Of a DNA stretch of 64,000 nucleotides, positions 48,467 to 56,480 are shown in pieces. Location: assembly GCF_036227565.1 (NCBI RefSeq), contig NZ_CP109460.1:1178001-1242000 (forward strand), in the 5' to 3' direction. Under the pieces are notes generated by a model, which was not told the origin of the DNA, did no database searches, and saw nothing but the letters and a program-made list of their open reading frames with translations. The stretch comes from Streptomyces sp. NBC_01454 (GTDB taxonomy: Bacteria; Actinomycetota; Actinomycetes; Streptomycetales; Streptomycetaceae). How positions within the stretch are numbered: position 1 is the stretch's first letter; every line of letters begins with the position of its first letter. A program made the translations under genes and the position numbers.

Positions 48467-49897
48467 TCATCCTCCCGTGGGCCTGCGCGCGGACGCAGCC
48501 GGTTTTCGCGGGCCGGCGGACACCCCCTCGACGGCTGTGGGCGGGACGGGGAGACCGGGGCGGCGCGGCAGGAAGACGGTGCGCAGGGCGATGCGCGGGG
48601 CGATGAGGCGGGCGGGCGGCGCGGTGAGGCAGAAAACGTCCCGGTAGGCCGCGCCGACGACGGGGTCGATGGCGGCGCGGGCGGCGAGCCGGTCGAGATA
48701 CCACGTGGTCAGCCGCTCGCCGGCACCGGCCTTGGCGTCCGCGGCGCTCGCATACGGGCGGTCCGCGCCGACCGCGGCGAGCCAGGCGGGCTCCATGGCA
48801 CGGGCCACCGCCCGCTGCGCCTCGGCGGTGCTCCCGCCGCCGGCGAGCGTGCCGCGCACCGCCAGCGCGCCGAGGGCGGCCACCGACATGCCCTGCCCGT
48901 ACACGGGGTTGAAGGTGCAGCAGGCGTCCCCCAGGACGAGGAATCCGTCGGGGAGCGCACCGGACCGTTCGAAGTGCCGGCGGCGGTTGCAGGTGTCGCG
49001 GAAGCCGTACACCGGCGAGAGCGGCTCGGCCCCGCTGAGCAGTTCATGGACGTACGGGTCGCCGATCGTCGCGCTGAACGCGGTGAACTCCGCGGCGTCC
49101 GTGGGCGGGTGGTGTCCGCGCACACCGGACAGTGTCAGCAGCCAGTTGCCGTCCTCGACCGGTACGTACGCCCCGCCGCGCGGGCACTCGGGCCAGCCGG
49201 GGACGTTGACGCCCACGTCGGGCGCGGCCGCGTCCTTGGGGCGGTACATCCGAGTGGCGTAGGCGATCCCCGCATCGACGGTCACCTCGTGCGGGGCGGT
49301 GCGGCCGAGTGCGGCGTACCACTGCGGGGTGCGGGAGCCGCGGCCCGAGGCGTCCACGACGAGCCCGGCCGTCAGATCCCGCACGGACCGCGCACCGTCC
49401 CGCGACCGCACCCGTACACCCGTCACCCGGCGGGCGTCCCCGGTCAGTCCGACGGCCTCGGTCGCTTCGAGGACCTCGACGCGGGTGCCCGAACCGGCGG
49501 CGGCCCGCAGCACCCGCTCGCGGACGACCGCGTCCAGCACCGGCCGGGTCACACTCAGGGTGCGGTGCCGGCGCTCGTCGAAGCGGCGCTGCCAGCCGGT
49601 GGGGGTACGGGTGAGCAGATCGCGCGGCAGCTCCAGGCTGCGGGCGCCCGCTTCGCCGAGGGCGTCGACCGTGCCGGGCAACAGCTCCTCCAGTGCCCGC
49701 TCGCCGCCGCTGAGGAGGATGTGCAGATGGCGGGCCTGCGGGACGCCCTTGCGGAAGGCCCGGCCCTGCGGATAGCGGTCGCGTTCGACGACCGTGATCG
49801 CGTCGACCTGCCCGGTCAGGGCCGTGACGGCCAGCATCCCGGCGAGTCCGCCGCCGATGACGATCGCGGTGCGTCCGCCATTGGAGTGCTCTGCCAT
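48467..49897 (-). CDS. FAD-dependent oxidoreductase/epoxidase-like flavoprotein
   Basis: A 476-residue flavoprotein. The dinucleotide fold TAIVIGGGLAGMLAVTALTG opens the protein. ERDRYPQGRAFRKGVPQARH with HLHILLSGGERALEELLPG is a family-specific block, TAGLVVDASGRGSRTPQW (about 190) is the second fold element, and DGFLVLGDACCTFNPVYGQG (about 330) binds the FAD pyrophosphate. The arrangement is shared with flavin epoxidases and hydroxylases acting on polyketide or isoprenoid chains, but the substrate cannot be assigned. The ATG (MAEHSNGG) follows AGGCAGGG. It forms an operon with the GNAT gene. Confidence 0.85.
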   Translation of the reverse strand: MAEHSNGGRTAIVIGGGLAGMLAVTALTGQVDAITVVERDRYPQGRAFRKGVPQARHLHILLSGGERALEELLPGTVDALGEAGARSLELPRDLLTRTPTGWQRRFDERRHRTLSVTRPVLDAVVRERVLRAAAGSGTRVEVLEATEAVGLTGDARRVTGVRVRSRDGARSVRDLTAGLVVDASGRGSRTPQWYAALGRTAPHEVTVDAGIAYATRMYRPKDAAAPDVGVNVPGWPECPRGGAYVPVEDGNWLLTLSGVRGHHPPTDAAEFTAFSATIGDPYVHELLSGAEPLSPVYGFRDTCNRRRHFERSGALPDGFLVLGDACCTFNPVYGQGMSVAALGALAVRGTLAGGGSTAEAQRAVARAMEPAWLAAVGADRPYASAADAKAGAGERLTTWYLDRLAARAAIDPVVGAAYRDVFCLTAPPARLIAPRIALRTVFLPRRPGLPVPPTAVEGVSAGPRKPAASARRPTGG

Positions 49898-50302
49898 CCC
49901 TGCCTCGCTCCCCCGCCGGCCCGTCCGGCCGCCGTACGCCCGCTCGTTCATGTCTCCCGGCCGGCTCGCGCGCCGGGGCTCCGCCCGCCGCTTCCGGTAG
50001 CCGGTCACCGGTGGTTGTTCACGCTTCAGTGTCCGCGACGCCCGTGTCAACGGCCTTCCGTCTCACCTGCTGGACGAATGTGCGGTGCGCTCCCGCCGGG
50101 CGCCGGTTCTCCCTCGCTCCTCACCCACCACAGACGCACCCAGGGCCCCGGGCGATGCGTTTCCCCCTCGCGTCACCACCCTCCCTGACATCCCGTCATG
50201 AGGCGCGCCTGCGTCTAGACTCCCGGCAGCGGACGGACATCGTCCGCAAACGGTCTCACCAGCAAGGGATTCGTCTCACCAGCAAGGGATCCAGGGACGC
50301 TT
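49898..50302. other. Divergent region between the flavoprotein and PfkB genes
   Basis: About 405 nt. A 20-bp direct repeat (50253-50292) lies just before the kinase start. The rest holds the two promoters; no gene was recognised. Confidence 0.55.
50253..50292 (+). repeat. Two tandem copies of a 20-bp unit before the PfkB kinase start
   Basis: GTCTCACCAGCAAGGGATTC (50253-50272) and the same unit with one change, ending CC (50273-50292), stand head to tail and finish 10 bases before the GTG. Each copy carries AAGGGA, so the repeat duplicates a potential ribosome-binding site; it could also be a doubled operator. Confidence 0.85.
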
Positions 50303-51322
50303 GTGACATTCCAGCAGGTTTCTGAGCCGTATGACGCCTATGACGTACTCGTCGTCGGCGGGTCGGGCGTGGACACCGTCGTACCGGTCGGCGCGCTGCC
50401 GCTGCCGCTCACCGATTCCGCCGCGGTGCCCCCCATTCGCGAAGGGGTGGGACACACCGGCACCGGCGTCGCGCTGGGCTGCGCGGCGCTCGGGCTCACC
50501 ACCGGATTCGTGGACTTCATCGGCGACGACCACCCCGGCAGCCTGGTCCGCGCACGGATGGCCGCCACCGGCGTCGACTTCCGGCCACTGATCTCCCCGC
50601 ACGGCACCCGGCGCGCGGTCAATCTCGTCGCCCCCGACGGCCGCCGGATGTCCTTCTACGACGCCCGCGACCCGCTCGACCTGCGCATGCCGCCGGAGCA
50701 CTACCTCCCGGCGCTGCGCCGGGCCCGGCACGTCCATCTGTCGATCACGCACTTCGCCCGCTTCCTGTACGACGACATCGAAGCGCTGGGCCTCCCCGTC
50801 TCCACGGACCTGCACGACTGGGACGGGCTGACGGAGCATCACCGGGAGTTCGCACTCCGCTCGGACCTGGTGTTCCTCAGCACCTCCGGGGCGGGGGAAC
50901 GGATCGCGTCCGTGATGCGGGAGATCCTGCACGAGGGGCGTGCCGAGGCCGTGATCGCGACGGCGGGGGCCGGCGGCGCCTATCTCCTGGCCGCCGACGA
51001 CCGCTCCCCGCGTCCGGTGCCGGCCGTGGTGCCGCCCGGGCCGGTCGTGGACACCCACGGCGCGGGCGACGCCTTCACCTGCGGGTTCCTCTACGGGCGG
51101 TATCTGGGCCGGAGCCTGGAGGACTGCGCGCGGCTGGGCGCCGTCGCCGGGGCCCATGCCTGTACCTCGGCCGGCACGTACACCGCCCTCATCGGTCCGG
51201 ACGTGCTGCGCGCGGTGCCCACCACGACGCCGCGGCCCGCCGCTCCGCCGCACTCCGCCACGCCGCCCGGCACCGGCCTCGCGGGCCCGGCGGACGACCG
51301 GGTCTCCCCCGCGGGGGCGTAG
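50303..51322 (+). CDS. PfkB family carbohydrate kinase
   Basis: A 339-residue sugar or nucleoside kinase of the ribokinase/PfkB family. The N-terminal substrate region reads VLVVGGSGVDTVVPV, and the GTGVALGCAALGLTTGFVDF block follows. The ATP/anion-hole signature with the catalytic Asp is VVDTHGAGDAFTCGFLYGRY (about residues 248-267). The last 40 residues are Pro/Ala-rich and probably disordered. It phosphorylates a sugar hydroxyl; the substrate cannot be told from sequence and no transporter adjoins. The GTG start has AGGGA five bases upstream, just after a 20-bp tandem duplication. Confidence 0.9.
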   Translation: MTFQQVSEPYDAYDVLVVGGSGVDTVVPVGALPLPLTDSAAVPPIREGVGHTGTGVALGCAALGLTTGFVDFIGDDHPGSLVRARMAATGVDFRPLISPHGTRRAVNLVAPDGRRMSFYDARDPLDLRMPPEHYLPALRRARHVHLSITHFARFLYDDIEALGLPVSTDLHDWDGLTEHHREFALRSDLVFLSTSGAGERIASVMREILHEGRAEAVIATAGAGGAYLLAADDRSPRPVPAVVPPGPVVDTHGAGDAFTCGFLYGRYLGRSLEDCARLGAVAGAHACTSAGTYTALIGPDVLRAVPTTTPRPAAPPHSATPPGTGLAGPADDRVSPAGA

Positions 51323-51333
51323 CCGCCCGCTCC

Positions 51334-51391
51334 CGGCCGGACGGTCCGCGCGGCGTCTTCCCCGTCAGGGGACGCCCCGCCCGTCCGGCCG
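51334..51391. terminator. Long convergent hairpin after the PfkB kinase
   Basis: CGGCCGGACGG (51334-51344) pairs with CCGTCCGGCCG (51381-51391); inside, GGCGTC/GACGCC forms a second stem. It lies between convergent genes and should terminate both. Confidence 0.7.
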
Positions 51392-51397
51392 CCCGGC

Positions 51398-52303
51398 TCA
51401 GTCCTTGCGGCCGACGCCGCCGTAGAAAATGGTGTTGTTGAGCTCCTCGGCGCCGGGCACCGCACCGTCCGGCCGCCACAGCGGCACCCGTACGACACCC
51501 GGCTCCAGCAGGGTGAACGGTCCGAAGAGCGGCGCGATGCCGGCCTTCCCGCGCAGATTGAGGCCGGCGGTGGAGCTCTGGTAGACGCTCACCACGCCGT
51601 CGCGCGCCCGCTCGTCCGTGCGGCCCGGTGCATAGGCCTCGTAGGGTTCGCCGGTGGCGTGCGACAGCACGAGACAGCTGCCCGCGGGGAGCGCCTCGGC
51701 GAGGGTGGCGACGAGCCCGGCGGGATCCTCGTCGTCCCGGATGAAGTGGAGGACGGCGACCAGCAGCAGCGCCACCGGACAGTCGAAGTCGATCAGTTCC
51801 CGGACGGCCGGGTGGTCCAGCACGGCCTTGGGGTCCCGGACGTCCCCGAGCACGAATGCGGTGCCCTCGGTGTTGGTCAGCCGGGCCCCGGCGTGGGTGG
51901 CGACGATGGGGTCGTTGTCGACGTAGACGACGCGGGTGTCGGGCGCGGTCTCGCGGGCCACGTCGTGGGTGCTGGGTGAGGTGGGGATGCCGGTGCCGAT
52001 GTCGATGATCTGCCGGATGCCGTCGGCGGCGAGTGCGCGCACCGCCCGCCGCAGAAAGGCCCGGTTCGCGCGGGCGCTGAGCCGTACCTGCGGGTGGACC
52101 TCGATGACGCGCTCCGCGGCCACCCGGTCGACCTCGTAGTTGTCCCAGCCGCCGAGGTAGTAGTCGTACATCCGGGCCGGGTGCGGCCGGCTGGTGTCGA
52201 TCTCCTCGGCCGAGAAGCCGGAGTGCTCCGGGCCCTGGACGTACGGTCCGATGCCGGTGACCGCGTCGTCCGGTGCGGGCGGGGAGCTGTTCTGGGCGCT
52301 CAT
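51398..52303 (-). CDS. SAM-dependent methyltransferase (DUF574 family)
   Basis: A 301-residue protein of the DUF574 group, abundant in actinobacteria. SRPHPARMYDYYLGGWDNYE (about residues 37-57) is the family entry motif. The SAM-binding site follows: IRQIIDIGTGIPTSPSTHDV, then RVVYVDNDPIVATHAGARL and FVLGDVRDPKAVLDHP. The C-terminal region ends PGVVRVPLWRPDG. Substrates are not established. Its ATG overlaps the stop of the DUF397 gene (ATGA), tying it to the whiJ-like regulatory locus. Confidence 0.88.
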   Translation of the reverse strand: MSAQNSSPPAPDDAVTGIGPYVQGPEHSGFSAEEIDTSRPHPARMYDYYLGGWDNYEVDRVAAERVIEVHPQVRLSARANRAFLRRAVRALAADGIRQIIDIGTGIPTSPSTHDVARETAPDTRVVYVDNDPIVATHAGARLTNTEGTAFVLGDVRDPKAVLDHPAVRELIDFDCPVALLLVAVLHFIRDDEDPAGLVATLAEALPAGSCLVLSHATGEPYEAYAPGRTDERARDGVVSVYQSSTAGLNLRGKAGIAPLFGPFTLLEPGVVRVPLWRPDGAVPGAEELNNTIFYGGVGRKD

Positions 52304-52578
52304 GCCGTCCTCCGCTCGGTGCACCGGCCCGGTGCCGCCGCGAGGAGGAAGTCGGCGTGACCCGCCTTCGCGCCCTCGATGAAGCTCACCATTTCGCGGT
52401 GCGTGTAGATCAGGGCAGGGCCGTCCGGGTCGGTCGACTGGCGCAGCGCGATCCGGCCGTCCCCCAGCCGCATGGCCTCGACGCACTCGCCGCCGTTTCC
52501 GCCGCTCCACGGCTTGTGCCAGCCGTCCGTGCCCAGCTCTTTGGCGGGCATGCCGTTGTAGATACGTATGCGATCCAT
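52300..52578 (-). CDS. DUF397 protein of a whiJ/abaA-like locus
   Basis: A 92-residue small protein with a DUF397 core: WHKPWSGGNGGECVEAMRLG, then IALRQSTDPDGPALIYTHRE and MVSFIEGAKAGHADFLL. DUF397 proteins occur beside WhiJ-type XRE regulators in streptomycetes and are thought to modulate them in developmental control. The gene follows the XRE gene by three bases and overlaps the methyltransferase gene by four. Confidence 0.9.
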   Translation of the reverse strand: MDRIRIYNGMPAKELGTDGWHKPWSGGNGGECVEAMRLGDGRIALRQSTDPDGPALIYTHREMVSFIEGAKAGHADFLLAAAPGRCTERRTA

Positions 52579-52581
52579 GGT

Positions 52582-53448
52582 TCAGATCTCCTTGCGAAAG
52601 CCACCCAGAATGGCCTCGGTGTGGTGTGCCGGCGCGGCCTGCGCACACATCCGGTCGAGGGCCTCCAGGAACTGCGAGACGTCGTTGCGCTGGTCGAAGT
52701 ACACGGCTCCGACGAGGCTTTCCGCGTATGCGATGTCCGGAAGCTCCGGGATCGGGAAGCGGAAGAGGTGGAAAGGGCCGTACATGGCCGGGTGCGGGCC
52801 CGCGGCGAAGGGCATGATCTGCAGCCGGACGTTCGGCAACGCGGTGGCTTCCATGAGCCGGGAAATCTGCTCCCGCATCACCGGGGAGCCGCCGATCGGC
52901 CGCCGCAGCACGGTCTCGTCCATGACGACCCACAGCATCGGTGCGTTGTCGCGGGTCAGCAGGGACTGCCGTTCCATCCGCAGGGCGACGATCCGGTCGA
53001 TGTCCGCCGGTGCGGCGTGCGGCATCCCCGCCCGCAGCACGGCGGCGGCGTAGTCCTCCGTCTGCAACAGCCCGGGGACGTAGTGCGGTTGGTAGGCCCG
53101 GATGAGGTTGGCCTCGCTCTCCAGGCTGACGTATGCGCTGAACCACTCGGGCAGGACGTCCCGGAACCGGTGCCACCAGCCGGGCTTGTTGGCCTCGCGG
53201 GCGAGCGAGAGAAAGCCCTCGATCTCGTCCTCGCCGACCACGCCGTAGGTCGCCAGCAGCTTCTCGACGTAGGGGAGCTTGAGGCCGACCTCGGCCTTCT
53301 CCATGCGCCGTATCGTGGCGTGGGTCACGTCGAGAGCCGCGGCGGCCTGTTCGAAGGAGAGCCCCGCCTTCTCGCGCAGGTCCTGCAGTCGCTTGCCGAG
53401 CACCACCCGCAGGACGGTCGGTGCACCTGCCGACCGTGGGTCCGCCAC
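52582..53448 (-). CDS. WhiJ-like XRE regulator (DUF5753)
   Basis: A 288-residue regulator. The helix-turn-helix is at about residues 15-70 (LGKRLQDLREKAGLSFEQAA, VTHATIRRMEKAEVGLKL). From about residue 95 the DUF5753 domain carries ANLIRAYQPHYVPGLLQTED, RQSLLTRDNAPMLWVVMDET and LPNVRLQIMPFAAGPHPAMY. Members pair with DUF397 proteins and an ATPase to regulate differentiation. The GTG start has a 14-bp palindrome 15 bases upstream. The gene is divergent from the ATPase gene. Confidence 0.9.
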   Translation of the reverse strand: MADPRSAGAPTVLRVVLGKRLQDLREKAGLSFEQAAAALDVTHATIRRMEKAEVGLKLPYVEKLLATYGVVGEDEIEGFLSLAREANKPGWWHRFRDVLPEWFSAYVSLESEANLIRAYQPHYVPGLLQTEDYAAAVLRAGMPHAAPADIDRIVALRMERQSLLTRDNAPMLWVVMDETVLRRPIGGSPVMREQISRLMEATALPNVRLQIMPFAAGPHPAMYGPFHLFRFPIPELPDIAYAESLVGAVYFDQRNDVSQFLEALDRMCAQAAPAHHTEAILGGFRKEI

Positions 53449-53462
53449 GTCCGATCGCCTCC

Positions 53463-53476
53463 CACTGAATTCAGTG
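53463..53476. promoter_or_regulatory. Perfect 14-bp palindrome CACTGAATTCAGTG
   Basis: It stands 15 bases upstream of the XRE start in the divergent whiJ-like control region. As a perfect inverted repeat in a relatively AT-rich patch it is a good candidate for autoregulation. Confidence 0.6.
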
Positions 53477-53527
53477 TGCAGCAGTGTGTCATGCCGTCAG
53501 GAGCGCGAACAGACTGCATCTTACGAT

Positions 53528-53542
53528 TCTGCAAATTGCAGA
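53528..53542. promoter_or_regulatory. Palindrome TCTGCAA-A-TTGCAGA
   Basis: Seven-base arms around a central A, between the divergent XRE and ATPase starts and near the start of the latter. It differs from the palindrome at 53463 and may bind a second regulator or form the other half of a shared control region. Confidence 0.55.
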
Positions 53543-53585
53543 GTGATCCTTGCCATCGGTCACCGGCATCGCACATAGTTACGGA

Positions 53586-54050
53586 GTGGCTTCCTCCAAC
53601 AACGCTCCTTCGTTAGGGCGCTGTGGCAGTTCCGTCGCCCAGTACCCGCAGGACGCGTTCCACTTGCCGGCGCAACGCACGTCCGTGCCCGAGGCACGGC
53701 GGCGCGTCAGCGCGCTGCTGAGCGAGTGGGGCGCGGCTCAACAAGTCCGCGACGACGTGGAGTTGGTGGTCTCCGAGCTGTTCACCAATGCGCTGCGGCA
53801 CACCGACAGCGAGAAGATCGGGTGTGAACTCGCCCTGTCCGGCGCGCACATACGCATAGAGATCACCGACCAGGGCGGCCCGGAGAATGCGGCACCGCAC
53901 GTCCAGCCCGGCAGCGTGGACAAGGAGTGCGGACGGGGCCTGTTCCTCGTCGGCGCGCTGTCCGACTGCTGGGGCTCCCGGCCCGCCGACAGCGGACCGG
54001 GCCGGGTCGTCTGGGCGGACCTGCCCTACACCGGCACCGCGGCACACTGA
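53586..54050 (+). CDS. Anti-sigma-type ATP-binding protein (HATPase) of the whiJ-like locus
   Basis: A 154-residue protein of the RsbW/SpoIIAB-like HATPase group. Residues about 25-145 hold SVPEARRRVSALLSEWG, VELVVSELFTNALRHTDSEK (N-box), IRIEITDQGGPENAAP (G1) and ECGRGLFLVGALSDCWGSRP (G2). In whiJ/abaA-type loci this ATPase accompanies the XRE and DUF397 genes. The start is uncertain: GTG at 53586 has its GGAG too near, and an in-frame TTG at 53550 has GAG upstream. Confidence 0.85.
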   Translation: MASSNNAPSLGRCGSSVAQYPQDAFHLPAQRTSVPEARRRVSALLSEWGAAQQVRDDVELVVSELFTNALRHTDSEKIGCELALSGAHIRIEITDQGGPENAAPHVQPGSVDKECGRGLFLVGALSDCWGSRPADSGPGRVVWADLPYTGTAAH

Positions 54051-54084
54051 GGCCCCGCTCCGCCATCGGCGCAGTCGGGGCCTC
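54049..54084. terminator. Convergent hairpin after the ATP-binding protein gene
   Basis: GAGGCCCCG (from within the stop codon) pairs with CGGGGCCTC over an 18-nt loop in the 86-nt convergent gap before the SGNH hydrolase. Confidence 0.6.
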
Positions 54085-54136
54085 CGTCATGCTCGGGCCG
54101 GTGCCGCCCGGCGAGGATCCCTGGGGCGGACATGCC

Positions 54137-54937
54137 CTAGAGCGGCAGCAGATCGGGCCGCTTCGGCTCGACGTGGTCGCCGGAGGACTCACCGCGCAGC
54201 CGGCGGCCGATCCACGGTACGAGATGCTCCCGCGCCCAGTGGATGTTGTCCCGCCGCGCGTCGGCGGCCGTCCGCTCCGCCTCCGGAGGCCACGGCTGGT
54301 CCGGGTCGGCCGGCACCCCCAGCCCGAGCACCTGGGCCGCGCGCAGCGCCACCCGGGTGTGCCCGTCGGCCGACAGATGAAGCCGGTCCTCGCTCCAGGC
54401 CCGCCGGTCCTGCACCGACTTCAGCGACCACAGGTCCAGGACGGGGCAGCCGTGCCGGTCCGCGATGGCCCGGACGTGCGCCGTATACGTGGCGATCTTG
54501 CCGCGCAGATGCTTGAGCACGGGGATCCCGCGGGTGTCGAAACCCGTGCAGAGCAGGACCGTGCCGACCGATCCGGCCAGATCGCGGACCGCCGCCTCGT
54601 AACGCTCGGCGACCGCGTCCGGGTCCGAGCCCGGGCGCAGGATGTCATTGCCGCCGGCACAGAACGTCACCAGCGCGGGGGCGAGCTCCTTGGCCCGCGG
54701 CACCTGTTCTTCGATGATCTGGCCCAGGAGCCGTCCCCTGACGGCGAGGTTCGCATAGCGGAAGTCCTCCTCCGCCCGCTGGTCCGAGAGCAGGACCGCG
54801 AGCCGGTCCGCCCAACCGATGTACACCCCGTCAGGGCCGGGATCCCCGACCCCCTCCGTGAAGCTGTCCCCGACGGCTGCGTACGACCCGATGGCGCCAT
54901 GGGCGCCGCTGCTGAGGTTCTTCGAATCGTCTGCCAC
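54137..54937 (-). CDS. SGNH/GDSL hydrolase
   Basis: A 266-residue cytoplasmic esterase-like protein. The four SGNH blocks are visible: block I YAAVGDSFTEGVGDPG (Ser at about residue 24), block II Gly in VRGRLLGQII, block III FCAGGNDIL (Asn at about 97), and block V SEDRLHLSADGH (Asp and His near 190). There is no signal peptide. Such enzymes hydrolyse small esters or remove acyl groups; the substrate is unknown. The GTG start is followed by a Ser/Gly-rich lead. Confidence 0.88.
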   Translation of the reverse strand: MADDSKNLSSGAHGAIGSYAAVGDSFTEGVGDPGPDGVYIGWADRLAVLLSDQRAEEDFRYANLAVRGRLLGQIIEEQVPRAKELAPALVTFCAGGNDILRPGSDPDAVAERYEAAVRDLAGSVGTVLLCTGFDTRGIPVLKHLRGKIATYTAHVRAIADRHGCPVLDLWSLKSVQDRRAWSEDRLHLSADGHTRVALRAAQVLGLGVPADPDQPWPPEAERTAADARRDNIHWAREHLVPWIGRRLRGESSGDHVEPKRPDLLPL

Positions 54938-55191
54938 GTCAGGACATATTTCACCTCGAGAAGTGACCTACGCCACCGTAACCAGGGGTTGACGGCGGGT
55001 GATAAATGCCACCAAGTCAAATTCTGCCCAAATGGGAATAACGAACGATCACCCCTTGCTTCCCGAGCGCTTCGCCGCACCCCCACGCGCCCTGATTGCG
55101 GCCTGATTGCCCCTTGCATCAATGTCGTATCGTCGGATGGTGACCCGCCACGTCGACGAGCAGCGTCGGCGGCCGACACCGAGGAGCGCCC

Positions 55192-55998
55192 GTGACGCAG
55201 ACGCCGCAGGTTCCACCGGCCCAGACCGAGCTCGCGGAGGTCCGCAACTTCCGTGACGTGGGCGGACTGCCGACCGTGGACGGGCGTCGTGTACGGGAGG
55301 GCAGGCTGTTCCGCAGCGGGCATCTCGCCCATGCGACGGAGGACGATGCGGCATTTCTGGCCGGACTCGGACTGCACACCGTCTTTGATTTCCGCAATGC
55401 CTCGGACATCAAGCTGGAGGGGCCGGATGTCGCCCTGCCCGGTGTGCGCAATGTGAACATCCCGCTCACCGACCCGGCCGACGGTGCGGAGTTCTGGACG
55501 ATGGTGCGCGACGGCGAGCTGGACCAGCTGCGCGGCGCGCTCGGCGACGGGAAGGCCGCGGCCCGGATGGCCGCCACCTACCGCCACATCATCACCACCC
55601 GCACCGAGGACCACAGCCGGGTGCTGCATGCGCTCGCCGAGGACAGCGTGCCGGCGCTGATGCACTGCGCGGCGGGCAAGGACCGGGCGGGCCTGTCCGT
55701 GGCCGTGACCCTGCTGGCGGTCGGCGTGGAGCGGGACGCCATCGAGGCGGACTACCTCAAGTCCAACGACCCGCACCGCCGCTACAAGATCCGCCGCTCC
55801 GACAGCTCGGCGGTGGGGATGTCGCCGGAGGTCATGGAGCTGCTCTCGCCGCTGTTCGGCGCGCACACCGACTACCTCACGGCCGCCTACGACGCGATCG
55901 AGCGGACCTGGGGCTCGACCGAGGCCTACCTCGCCGACGGGCTGAAGCTGACCCCCGCCGTCCGGGACCGGCTGCGGGACCAGCTGCTGACGGACTGA
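55192..55998 (+). CDS. Tyrosine/dual-specificity protein phosphatase
   Basis: A 268-residue phosphatase of the bacterial PTP family (Y_phosphatase3, MptpB/LipA-like). The N-terminal signature is VRNFRDVGGLPTVDGRRVRE. FDFRNASDIKLEGPDV follows, and the P-loop is ALMHCAAGKDRAGLSVAV (about residues 155-172), with the nucleophilic Cys and the Arg; the Lys-Asp within the loop is typical of the MptpB type, which also acts on phosphoinositides. The GTG start lies directly after CCGAGGAGCGCCC. The upstream region is relatively AT-rich. Confidence 0.9.
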   Translation: MTQTPQVPPAQTELAEVRNFRDVGGLPTVDGRRVREGRLFRSGHLAHATEDDAAFLAGLGLHTVFDFRNASDIKLEGPDVALPGVRNVNIPLTDPADGAEFWTMVRDGELDQLRGALGDGKAAARMAATYRHIITTRTEDHSRVLHALAEDSVPALMHCAAGKDRAGLSVAVTLLAVGVERDAIEADYLKSNDPHRRYKIRRSDSSAVGMSPEVMELLSPLFGAHTDYLTAAYDAIERTWGSTEAYLADGLKLTPAVRDRLRDQLLTD

Positions 55999-56035
55999 CA
56001 CCCGCGAGCGGTGCCCCTGTGGCAGTCTTCCCGGC

Positions 56036-56455
56036 ATGATCGACAACTATGAGTTCTCCAGCGATCCGGCCCGGCTGGACGCCGCTCTGGTGCACCACTG
56101 GCTGTCCACCGACACGTACTGGGCGGCGGGCCGTTCACGCGACAAGCAGGACCGGGCGATCGCCGGCTCACTGAACTTCGGTGCCTACGACACCCGCTCG
56201 GGCGCCCAGGTCGCCTATGCGCGGGTGGTCACCGACCGGGTCACCTTCGCCTGGCTCTGCGATGTCTACGTCGCCCGCGAGGCGCGCGGCAAGGGGATAG
56301 GCACGGCACTGGTCGCCGCGGTCCGCGACCAGCTGGCCCCCTACGACGTGCGCCGCATTCTCCTCGCCACCGCCGATGCCCATGAGGTCTACGGGAAGGC
56401 CGGGTTCCGCCCGTTGACGGAACCCGCGAAGTGGATGGCGTACGGACGCCAGTAG
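56036..56455 (+). CDS. GNAT family N-acetyltransferase
   Basis: A 139-residue single-domain acetyltransferase. FAWLCDVYVAREARGKGIGT (acetyl-CoA pyrophosphate loop R-x-x-G-x-G, about residue 80) and the C-terminal ATADAHEVYGKAGFRPLTEP match the YjcF/ElaA-like GNAT group. The start ATG gives MIDNYEFSSDPARLD. It is possibly read with the phosphatase gene 37 nt upstream and converges with the hopanoid aminotransferase gene, 25 nt away. Confidence 0.88.
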   Translation: MIDNYEFSSDPARLDAALVHHWLSTDTYWAAGRSRDKQDRAIAGSLNFGAYDTRSGAQVAYARVVTDRVTFAWLCDVYVAREARGKGIGTALVAAVRDQLAPYDVRRILLATADAHEVYGKAGFRPLTEPAKWMAYGRQ

Positions 56456-56480
56456 TGCCCGGTCACAGTGGGGGCGCCGG

